Assembly: GCA_031430015.1 (NCBI GenBank)
Contig: JANPAR010000221.1
Coordinates: forward strand, 1-64,000
Reading direction: 5' to 3'
DNA length: 64,000 nt
Origin: CANJDH01 sp031430015
GTDB taxonomy: Bacteria > Pseudomonadota > Gammaproteobacteria > Burkholderiales > JAEUOS01
Part shown: positions 49,642 to 56,592 of the stretch, one piece after another
Numbering within the stretch: the stretch's first letter is position 1
How the letters are laid out: each line of letters begins with the position of its first letter
Notes under the pieces: generated by a model
Seen by the model: only the letters and a program-made list of their open reading frames with translations
Told to the model about the DNA's origin: nothing
The model's database searches: none
Translations under genes and position numbers: made by a program

Positions 49642-51873
49642 TCATTCCGGCTTCCAGTGCCGCAGCAACAGCGCATTGCTCACCACACTGACGCTGGAGA
49701 ACGCCATCGCGGCGCCGGCAATCACCGGGTTGAGCAAACCGAATGCGGCGAGCGGCACGCCGACCAGGTTGTAGATGAAGGCCCAAAACAAATTTTGGCG
49801 GATCTTCGAATAAGTGCGGCGTGAGATCGCGATGGCATCGGCCACTAACGCTGGGTCGCCACGCATCAGGGTGATGCCAGCCGCATGCATCGCGGCGTCG
49901 GTGCCGGTACCCATCGCAATGCCGACATCGGCGGCGGCAAGGGCGGGGGCGTCGTTGATGCCGTCGCCGACCATCGCGACTTTGCGCGGTGCGCCAGCGC
50001 GGGGTTGCTTGAGCGCAGCAATCACCTCGGCCTTGTCGCCCGGCAATACCTCGGCGCGCACCTCTTCGATGCCGAGATGGCGCGCGACGGACTGCGCGGC
50101 ACCCTGGTTGTCGCCCGACAGCAGTACGGTGTGGATGCCCTGCGCGTGCAGGCGCGCCACCGCGCGCGCGGCGGTGGGCTTGAGGGTGTCGCCAAATGCG
50201 AACAGGCCGAGGATGCGGGCTGGTTGCAACTCGATCAGCCACGAGACGCTGTTGCCTTGCGACTGCCATTGTTGCGCACGCGCACTAAGCTGCGTGAAGT
50301 CTGTGGTGCTGCCCGCTGTATCCGTGCTGCCGAGGCCGGCTTCCTCGACCAGACGCATGCTGCCCAGTTGCAGCACACGGCCTTCTACCTGCGCCTCGAC
50401 GCCGCGTCCTGGCAGCGCGCTGAAATTGGCTGCTGCCGAAGGCGCAACCCCGCGCTGCTGCGCGGCATCGCCCACGGCACGCGCCAAGGGATGTTCGCTG
50501 CCCGCTTGCAGGCTCGCTGCAAGGCGCAACAAGGCGGCTTCGTTGCCATCGACAGCATGGAGTCCGGTGACGGCGGGCCGTCCTTCGGTGAGGGTGCCGG
50601 TTTTGTCAAACGCCACCACGTTGATCGCGTGCGCGACTTCGAGAGCTTCGGCGTCCTTGATCAATATGCCGTAACGCGCTGCGGTGCCGGTGCCGGCCAT
50701 GATGGCAGTGGGCGTGGCGAGGCCGAGTGCGCAGGGGCAGGCAATCACCAGCACCGACACTGCGTTGATGACGGCGAGTTCCCAGTTGCCGGTCCAGCCG
50801 CCCCACGCCAGCAGCGTGACCAACGCAATGCCCATCACCACTGGCACGAACACGGCGCTGACCTGATCGACCAGCCGTTGGATCGGTGCTTTTTTCGCCT
50901 GCGCCGATTCGACGAGGCGAATGATGCGTGCCAGTGCGGTCTCGGCACCGATAGCGCTGGTGCGCACGTGAATCAGGCCTTCGCCATTGAGCGCACCACC
51001 GGTGACGCGCGCGCCGGTTTGCTTGGCCACCGGCAGGCTCTCGCCGGTAATCAGCGATTCATCCGCGTGCGTCGCGCCAAGGATGATGTCGCCATCGACT
51101 GCTATGCGCTCGCCGGGGCGCACCACCACCACGTCGCCCACCGTCACCTTGTCGAGTGCCAATTCGATTTCGACGCCGTCACGCAGCACGTTTGCGCTGG
51201 GTGCCTGCAGGGCCTGCAAGGCGCGAATCGCGCTGGTGGTTTGGCGGCGCGCGCGTACTTCGAGGTATTTGCCGAGCAGCACCAGCGTAATGACGACCGC
51301 CGAGCCTTCAAAGTACAAATGCGGCATCGCTTCCGGCGCCGAGCGCCACAGATAGACCGACAGGCCATAGGCTGCCGAGGTGCCGAGCGCCACCAGCAAA
51401 TCCATGTTGCCGGTGCCGGCACGCAGTGCGCCCCAGCCCGCGCGATAGAATCGTGCGCCCAGCCAAAACTGCACTGGCGTTGCCAATGCGAACTGCCACC
51501 ATGCGGGGAGCATCCAGTGTTTGCCAAACAGATCGCCCACCATCGGCAGCGCCAGCGGCAGCGAGAGCAACACACCGGCGATGACCGGCAGCCGGTCATG
51601 CCATTCATCTGCACGCGCGTGCGTGTCCCAGCGGCTGCCGCCTTGAGCGTTTTCGAAATACTCGGTAGCGTGATAGCCCGCGCGCACCACGGCGGCGATC
51701 AGGGCACTGGCCGCCGCGCCTGTGGCATTCGCCGCATGCACGGTCGCGCGTTCGGTGGCAAGATTGACCTCAGCCGATTCCACGCCCGGCACTGTCTTCA
51801 ATGCCTTCTCGACCCGCGCCACACACGAGGCGCAGGTCATGCCTTCAATCGACAATGTCAGGGTGGTGTCCAT
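49642..51873 (-). CDS. copA: CopA-type Cu(I)-exporting P1B ATPase
   Basis: This 743-residue P-type ATPase exports Cu(I) from the cytoplasm. It has one HMA domain (GMTCASC, Cys14 and Cys17), the membrane CPC motif (VIACPCALGLATPTAIM), the phosphorylation site DKTGT, the SEHPLARAV motif and the hinge MVGDGINDAPAL. These are diagnostic of Cu(I)/Ag(I) P1B-1 pumps. I chose the ATG at 51873; a TTG six codons upstream is possible. A CueR-type promoter lies 42-72 bases before it, and cueR follows, so pump and regulator share a transcript. Confidence 0.95.
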   Translation of the reverse strand: MDTTLTLSIEGMTCASCVARVEKALKTVPGVESAEVNLATERATVHAANATGAAASALIAAVVRAGYHATEYFENAQGGSRWDTHARADEWHDRLPVIAGVLLSLPLALPMVGDLFGKHWMLPAWWQFALATPVQFWLGARFYRAGWGALRAGTGNMDLLVALGTSAAYGLSVYLWRSAPEAMPHLYFEGSAVVITLVLLGKYLEVRARRQTTSAIRALQALQAPSANVLRDGVEIELALDKVTVGDVVVVRPGERIAVDGDIILGATHADESLITGESLPVAKQTGARVTGGALNGEGLIHVRTSAIGAETALARIIRLVESAQAKKAPIQRLVDQVSAVFVPVVMGIALVTLLAWGGWTGNWELAVINAVSVLVIACPCALGLATPTAIMAGTGTAARYGILIKDAEALEVAHAINVVAFDKTGTLTEGRPAVTGLHAVDGNEAALLRLAASLQAGSEHPLARAVGDAAQQRGVAPSAAANFSALPGRGVEAQVEGRVLQLGSMRLVEEAGLGSTDTAGSTTDFTQLSARAQQWQSQGNSVSWLIELQPARILGLFAFGDTLKPTAARAVARLHAQGIHTVLLSGDNQGAAQSVARHLGIEEVRAEVLPGDKAEVIAALKQPRAGAPRKVAMVGDGINDAPALAAADVGIAMGTGTDAAMHAAGITLMRGDPALVADAIAISRRTYSKIRQNLFWAFIYNLVGVPLAAFGLLNPVIAGAAMAFSSVSVVSNALLLRHWKPE

Positions 51874-51914
51874 GTTGGCGCTACGGGGCAATGCTTGCTG
51901 AGGGAGTGGCGCAA

Positions 51915-51945
51915 AGCTTGAAGCTTCCCATCATGGGAAGGTCAA
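51915..51945 (-). promoter_or_regulatory. CueR-type promoter of copA
   Basis: On the minus strand the -35 box TTGACC is followed by a 19-bp spacer and CAAGCT at the -10 position. The spacer contains the dyad CTTCCCATGATGGGAAG, nearly perfectly symmetric, and the longer sequence ACCTTCCCATGATGGGAAGC matches known CueR boxes. A long 19-bp spacer is the hallmark of MerR-family promoters. The predicted start would leave a leader of about 35 bases before copA. Confidence 0.9.
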
Positions 51946-52014
51946 GCGGAATGCAAGGCGGAATGTAAAACGGAATGTAAGGCGGAATTTGAAGCAGAAC
52001 GTCAAGCAGTGTGG
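51943..52014. repeat. 12-bp degenerate direct repeats between copA and copZ
   Basis: Six consecutive 12-base units begin at 51943. The first five are CAAGCGGAATGC, AAGGCGGAATGT, AAAACGGAATGT, AAGGCGGAATTT and GAAGCAGAACGT, all variants of AAGGCGGAATGT, and the sixth is much weaker. They occupy the space between the two divergent copper promoters. Nothing coding is visible here. Confidence 0.8.
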
Positions 52015-52053
52015 CGGAATGAATGTCAGCCCGTTTTGATATGGGTCAAACAC

Positions 52054-52084
52054 TTGACTCTGCCATTGTGGGAAGGTGCAGTAT
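52054..52084 (+). promoter_or_regulatory. MerR/CueR-type promoter of copZ
   Basis: TTGACT at 52054-52059 and CAGTAT at 52079-52084 are separated by exactly 19 bp. The spacer contains GCCATTGTGGGAAGG, which shares the right half (TGGGAAGGT) of the CueR box before copA; the left half is imperfect. It points toward copZ, 70 bases downstream. Control by the same regulator is inference. Confidence 0.75.
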
Positions 52085-52153
52085 CCACCTGTTTTTCTAC
52101 CGATTGCATCTACTGCTGGTGCAATTTGACAACGCTTTCCAGATGAGCACGCC

Positions 52154-52354
52154 ATGATCCAGTTTCAAGTCAACGACATGACCTGCGGCCATTGTGCCGC
52201 CACCATCACCAAGGCGGTCAAAGCCGTCGATAGCGCTGCCGAGGTCAATATTGACCTTGCCACCCATCGCGTGCAGGTGGCGTCGCGCGCCGCGGCCGGC
52301 GTGGTGCAAGCCGCGATTCGCGAGGCAGGCTACAGCCCGCAGCCGGTGGATTGA
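52154..52354 (+). CDS. copZ: CopZ-type copper chaperone (HMA domain)
   Basis: This 66-residue protein is a single heavy-metal-associated domain with the Cu(I) motif MTCGHC (Cys11 and Cys14), in QFQVNDMTCGHCAATITKAV. It should carry Cu(I) to CopA in the cytoplasm. It is transcribed away from copA, each with its own CueR-like promoter. It is the only plus-strand gene of the metal island and is convergent with the DUF3500 gene. Confidence 0.93.
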   Translation: MIQFQVNDMTCGHCAATITKAVKAVDSAAEVNIDLATHRVQVASRAAAGVVQAAIREAGYSPQPVD

Positions 52355-52399
52355 CACCGGTTTGCCGTGGCGCCTGGAAGCCGGCACCTCGCTCTACCG

Positions 52400-53530
52400 C
52401 TAGTGCCGGTGGGCAGCGCGCTTTCCGGCGCCATTGAACATCGCGTAGTGATCACGCAGCAGGTCGCGGCCAAACGATGCAGGCGGCACTGACTGGATAG
52501 TGCTGCTGGTTCTACCCGTGCCCGCCAGGTGCGCGCCAAAATCCTGCTCAAAATCGCGCCACACCGAGTGCAGGTGATTGCCGCCATCCTGTGACGCATC
52601 GAACTCGATCAAAAACTGCGCGCCCTGAATCCGGTAGTAGAAGCGCCCGCCGCGCTGAGTGGCTCCAGCCCAGGCGAAGTACAGCGTGTCCGCCGCGCCG
52701 GCTAGGGCACGCGCCAGCCGCGCGTCGCGCAATTCGGCGCTGAAAGTGCCGGCGAAGACGCCGATCAGTTGTTGCAGCAGCGCGCGTTGCGCCGGGGTCA
52801 TGCGGTCTGCACGCAGGCCCTCCGGCTTCAGCGGATCGAGTCTGGCCGGTGTGCCGCTCACGATGTCGCCGTAAAGGCGTGAATCGATCACCGCCTGGCC
52901 ACGCTGGGGGGCATCGAGTGCGTTCAGCAGGTCCCACGCGCGGTCTTCTTCCTCCTTGAGCACGCGCAGGCCACGCTTCGGACCGCTGGCGACGATGGCC
53001 GGTGTGGCACCGAGAAAGCTGGGCGCATCGAGCGCCACGCTGTCACCTGCCAGCGTGAAATTGAGCGACAGATGATGGCCTTCAAAGCGCCAGCTCCAGA
53101 GCGCCGCGCCGGGCGTGCCAAACAGCGCCACAGTGTAGCGATCCGGGTCGCGAAAGTCACCCTGCAGTTCGCGCAACACCAGTTCGAGTTCGATGATGTT
53201 GGTCACCTTCTCGCGTCCTGCCGCGGACAATGCCGCCGTGAGCAAGTCCTGCACTGCCGCGCGCTCGGCTGTGTTCATCTCGCCCAGTCTGAGGCCGGCG
53301 CGGTTGCCCGGCGTGTAGCGCCAGCGGGTGCGCTCGGGCGCATCGATGGCGAGCAGCGCACGCCGCGCGTTTGCGGCAGTCAAGGCGCGCACGAACACAC
53401 CGGCTGCCAGTGCCATGCGGGTGGCGCTGGCGCGCGTGGAGCCGGGCGTGGCAGCGCTCTGCGCGCCGGCCAAAGCCGGCAGTGCGTAAATGCTCAACAA
53501 AGCGTCGTGGAGAAAGTGGCGGCGGTGCAT
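52400..53530 (-). CDS. DUF3500 exported protein
   Basis: This 376-residue protein matches DUF3500. It has an N-terminal signal with paired arginines (MHRRHFLHDALLSIYALPAL), then QDLLTAALSAAGREKVTNII, GTPGAALWSWRFEGHHLSLN, FLGATPAIVASGPKRGLRVL, FYYRIQGAQFLIEFD and NHLHSVWRDFEQDFG. The GHHLSLN and NHLHSVWRD motifs are characteristic of the family. Function is unknown. The gene lies between the metal island and a Bug gene, and nothing ties it to either. Confidence 0.88.
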   Translation of the reverse strand: MHRRHFLHDALLSIYALPALAGAQSAATPGSTRASATRMALAAGVFVRALTAANARRALLAIDAPERTRWRYTPGNRAGLRLGEMNTAERAAVQDLLTAALSAAGREKVTNIIELELVLRELQGDFRDPDRYTVALFGTPGAALWSWRFEGHHLSLNFTLAGDSVALDAPSFLGATPAIVASGPKRGLRVLKEEEDRAWDLLNALDAPQRGQAVIDSRLYGDIVSGTPARLDPLKPEGLRADRMTPAQRALLQQLIGVFAGTFSAELRDARLARALAGAADTLYFAWAGATQRGGRFYYRIQGAQFLIEFDASQDGGNHLHSVWRDFEQDFGAHLAGTGRTSSTIQSVPPASFGRDLLRDHYAMFNGAGKRAAHRH

Positions 53531-53636
53531 GCTCTATCGTGGCGCGATGGTGCGGGGCGGCTTGTTGCAGCGTGTTGCAGCGTATCGCAGTGGCGGAATC
53601 GAATCGCGGCGTATTCCGGCAGCCAAGCCCACCGGC

Positions 53637-54605
53637 CTACTCGGCTTTGATGTTCGCTTCCTTGATGATCTTGGCGTAGCGCGCGATCTCGTCGCGGATG
53701 TAGAGCGCAAAGGCCTCCGTACCGTCCCCTGACGCTTCGAACCCCTGCTCGCCGAGACGCTCCGCTGCCTGAGGCGAACGTACCGCCTTCGCCGCTTCGG
53801 CGGTGAGGCGTGCGATGATGTCGCGTGGCAGGCCTTGCGGTGCCCACAAGCCATACCACGACACCATCTCGAAACCCGGCAGGCCCGACTCGGCCACCGT
53901 CGGCACGGCCGGCATGAAGGGCACGCGCTTGCCGCTGGTGACAGCCAGCGCCTTCAACTTGCCGCCCTTGACCAGCGGATAGGAAGAGGGCAGCGGATCG
54001 ATCATCGCGCTCACCTGCCCGCCCATCAGGTCGGTGAGCGCCGGCCCCGCGCCCTTGTAGGGGACGATCAGCATGTCAGCGACGCCGGCCTGACGCTTGA
54101 TCGTCTCTTCCGACAGATGGCCCGCTGACCCCAAACCTGAGGTGGCGAACGAGTATTTTTTTCGATCTGCCTTGACCAGTGCAAGGAACTCGCGCAGGTT
54201 GGCGGCCGGCACACCCGGATGCGCGCTCACCAGCAGCGGCACCGAGCCAAGGTTGGATACGGGCGTGAAATCCTTCTGCACGTCATACGGCACGTTGGGC
54301 AGGAATAGCGGATTGGCCGCGAAGATCGAGGCTTGCACCAGCAGCGTGTAGCCGTCCGGTGCGGCCTTGGCGACCAGGTCGCTGCCGAGCACACCGTTGG
54401 CACCAGCGCGATTCTCGACCACGAACTGCTGGCCCATTTGTTCTGACAGGCGCTGCGCCACAAAGCGTGCGATCACATCGACACTGCCGCCAGGCGGATA
54501 GGGCACGATGATGCGCACCGGGCGCGCCGGGTATTGCGCATTGGCGGCGAACGTCAACGTCAGCGCAACGAGCACGAAAAAAACTTTGGTGAGTTGCTTC
54601 ATCAT
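53637..54605 (-). CDS. Bug/TctC-family periplasmic solute receptor
   Basis: This 322-residue receptor has a signal peptide ending FAANA-QYPA. Family signatures are VRIIVPYPPGGSVDVIARF, ENRAGANGV, KAAPDGYTLLV, YKGAGPALTDLMGGQ and the closing YAKIIKEANIKAE. It lies downstream of a DapA-like aldolase on the same strand. A hairpin with a U-run stands right before its ribosome site, so its expression may be set separately. The ligand may be the 2-oxo acid or sugar acid handled by the aldolase, which is inference. Confidence 0.92.
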   Translation of the reverse strand: MMKQLTKVFFVLVALTLTFAANAQYPARPVRIIVPYPPGGSVDVIARFVAQRLSEQMGQQFVVENRAGANGVLGSDLVAKAAPDGYTLLVQASIFAANPLFLPNVPYDVQKDFTPVSNLGSVPLLVSAHPGVPAANLREFLALVKADRKKYSFATSGLGSAGHLSEETIKRQAGVADMLIVPYKGAGPALTDLMGGQVSAMIDPLPSSYPLVKGGKLKALAVTSGKRVPFMPAVPTVAESGLPGFEMVSWYGLWAPQGLPRDIIARLTAEAAKAVRSPQAAERLGEQGFEASGDGTEAFALYIRDEIARYAKIIKEANIKAE

Positions 54606-54617
54606 TTCTCCGGAATC

Positions 54618-54648
54618 AAAAAAGGCTGCCCGGAATGGAGCAGCCTTT
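54618..54648 (-). terminator. Hairpin with U-run just before the Bug ribosome site
   Basis: The arms AAAGGCTGC (54621-54629) and GCAGCCTTT (54640-54648) pair around a ten-base loop; read on the minus strand TTTTTTGATT follows. It lies about 90 bases past the stop of the DapA-like gene and about 15 bases before the Bug start. It looks like an intrinsic terminator or attenuator. Confidence 0.7.
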
Positions 54649-54739
54649 GCATGGCGTCGACTGCGAGGCTTCGATGGGATTGCCGCAATGGCCTTGAATC
54701 GATACGGTCCAGCGCCGCACCGTCAGCGCAACGCGCTTC

Positions 54740-55681
54740 TTAAGCCGCGCGCGCGAGTTTTGGCTCGACGGTGTAGCCGTACTTCTTGTCAAGGCCCAGT
54801 TCACGCACGATGCGAATCCCTTTTGCCAGTGCCTCGCCTTCGTAATTCTTGAGCGGCTTGCGCAACGCGCCGACTGGCAGGCCGACCGCGCGCATCAGGC
54901 TCTTGATCGCCACCGGGTTGATCGCCGAGTAGTTGTAGTGCAGCACCGGCAGCATGCGCAGGTAGGTTTCCTTGAACGCATCGGCCTGCGCGTAGCTTTT
55001 CCACGGCGTCGAGATCACCGCCATCTCGGCGGGGATGATGTTGCCACCCATGTTCGCGGTGCCGTGGCCGCCGAGCGACATGGTCGGCACCACCAGCCCT
55101 AAGTTGGGCGAGTCGCAACACATCACGGTGACATCGGGCTTGGCCGCGAGTATTTGCGCCACTTGGCCCACACGCGTGGTCGACTCCTTGTGGATCACGA
55201 TGTTCGGGTGCTTGAACAGGCGCAGCAAATGATCCCAATGCAGATCAGTTTTGATGCGCGGCGGGTTGTTGTAGATGCCCAGCGGCAGGTCGGTGGCGTC
55301 GGCCACTTCAACGTAGAACGCCTCGATGTCGTCTTCCGCGCCGCAGATGTAGGGCGGTGCCGCGATCACCGCGCCATCCCCGCCGCTGGCTTTCACCCAC
55401 TGAATGTTGTCGATCACCATGTCGGCGGTGTTGCCGGTGCAGCCGTAGAAAAAATGCATGCCGGCCGGCTTCATCTTCGCGGTCTCGACCACGAGGCGTT
55501 TCTTTTCTTCCGGCGTCAACAGCGATGGCTCGCCAGTGGAACCCATGAAGAGCATGGCCGAGGTGCCATGCTTGTGCTGAAAATCGATCAGGGTGCGGAA
55601 CGCGCCAAAGTCGATTTCGCCATTCTGGTTGAACGGTGTGACGCTTGCTACGAACGAGCCTTCAATGCGCAGTTTGGACAT
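54740..55681 (-). CDS. DapA-family (dihydrodipicolinate synthase/NAL) aldolase
   Basis: This 313-residue TIM-barrel lyase has the GSTGE motif (47-51), Tyr137 in LGIYNNPPR and the Schiff-base lysine K165 in IVIHKESTTR. These are the catalytic elements of the DapA/N-acetylneuraminate lyase family, which condense or cleave pyruvate adducts. The surroundings are catabolic rather than lysine biosynthetic, so a 2-keto-3-deoxy acid aldolase or hydratase-aldolase is likely. The ATG at 55681 follows GGGAG; the open frame continues 29 codons upstream. A Bug receptor gene follows. Confidence 0.9.
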   Translation of the reverse strand: MSKLRIEGSFVASVTPFNQNGEIDFGAFRTLIDFQHKHGTSAMLFMGSTGEPSLLTPEEKKRLVVETAKMKPAGMHFFYGCTGNTADMVIDNIQWVKASGGDGAVIAAPPYICGAEDDIEAFYVEVADATDLPLGIYNNPPRIKTDLHWDHLLRLFKHPNIVIHKESTTRVGQVAQILAAKPDVTVMCCDSPNLGLVVPTMSLGGHGTANMGGNIIPAEMAVISTPWKSYAQADAFKETYLRMLPVLHYNYSAINPVAIKSLMRAVGLPVGALRKPLKNYEGEALAKGIRIVRELGLDKKYGYTVEPKLARAA

Positions 55682-55780
55682 GGTGTGCTCCCGCAGAAAA
55701 TGGGTTGGGCGTAATGGAATTGTATCCCTGTGCGCCGCGCGGCGCTCTGGAGGGGTGGGAAATGCCACAAGTCAATCTCG

Positions 55781-55811
55781 CAAGAGGCGCTCCCACCAAC
55801 GCTTTCAGCGG
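55781..55811 (+). repeat. Dispersed intergenic repeat copy
   Basis: AGGCGCTCCCACCAACGCTT is followed by TCAGCGG, and AATGCCACAAG lies just upstream as in the copies at 27888 and 29105. It fills the gap between the DapA-like and TMEM175-like genes. Confidence 0.7.
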
Positions 55812-55821
55812 AACAGTACTT

Positions 55822-56406
55822 CTACTTTTCAAGCTGCCGCACTGCCCGCTCAAAGCGCTTGTCCGGCACCAGCCACATGAGTGCAACGGTGATATAGAGT
55901 GCTCCGGCGATCCAGGTACTGACGAACGCGCAGGGGATCGCGATCAAATAGGCGGTCAGAGAGGCGTGGCCTTTGATGTCGGCTCCGAGTGCCTTGGCCA
56001 GTGGCGAGTTTTCACCTTGCGCAGCGATGATGGCCAACTGCAGAATCAGGAACCCGACCCCCGCCATCAACAGCACAAAACCGTACAGCGCAACCGGCAG
56101 TGCGGCAAAGTGGTTCTCCCCCATCCAGCCGGTGACGAACGGCACCAGCGAGAGCCAGAACAGCAAATGCAGATTGGCCCACAAAATGCCGCCGCTGACC
56201 TTGTGCACCAGATGCAGCATGTGGTGATGGTTGTTCCAGTAAATGGCGACGTAGACGAAGCTGAGCACGTAGCTCAGAAACACTGGAGCCAGTTTGACCA
56301 GGCCATCGAACGACGGGTCGTGCGGCACCTTGAGTTCGAGCACCATGATCGTGATGATGATGGCGATCACACCATCGCTGAAGGCTTCGAGTCTGCTTTT
56401 GCCCAT
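55822..56406 (-). CDS. TMEM175-family potassium channel-like protein
   Basis: This 194-residue membrane protein has six hydrophobic segments and the family start motif RLEAFSDGVIAIIITIMVLE. The FSDGV motif in the first helix forms the selectivity pore in TMEM175 channels. Other matching parts are YWNNHHHMLHL and LLFWLSLVPFVTGWMGEN. Bacterial members conduct K+ with weak selectivity. It is a single six-helix unit, as expected for bacteria. No linked pathway is obvious. Confidence 0.9.
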   Translation of the reverse strand: MGKSRLEAFSDGVIAIIITIMVLELKVPHDPSFDGLVKLAPVFLSYVLSFVYVAIYWNNHHHMLHLVHKVSGGILWANLHLLFWLSLVPFVTGWMGENHFAALPVALYGFVLLMAGVGFLILQLAIIAAQGENSPLAKALGADIKGHASLTAYLIAIPCAFVSTWIAGALYITVALMWLVPDKRFERAVRQLEK

Positions 56407-56453
56407 GATGATTTGCCGGAAGAAAAAAGAGAGAAGCGCTGATGTAAAAAGAA

Positions 56454-56482
56454 GGGGACAGAGCGCTGCGCGGTCTGTCCCC
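56454..56482 (-). terminator. Hairpin after the fadD-like gene
   Basis: The arms GGGGACAGA and TCTGTCCCC pair perfectly around an 11-base GC-rich loop. On the minus strand the stem is followed by TTCTTTTT. It lies about 110 bases past the stop of the ligase gene and before the TMEM175-like gene, so it can end the ligase transcript. Confidence 0.65.
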
Positions 56483-56592
56483 TGACAATATGGCCATGCA
56501 GCGAAACGAGAAGTGGATTTGCGTTCGCGCCGGCCAGGCTAGACCGGTGTCTTGGCCGCTTCTACTTGGCGCTTATGCCATGCGCATTTCGT

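Noticed and set aside
49885..51921. 678-codon plus-strand frame opposite copA
   Set aside because: It lies wholly over the P-type ATPase gene and its composition is that of an antisense reading.
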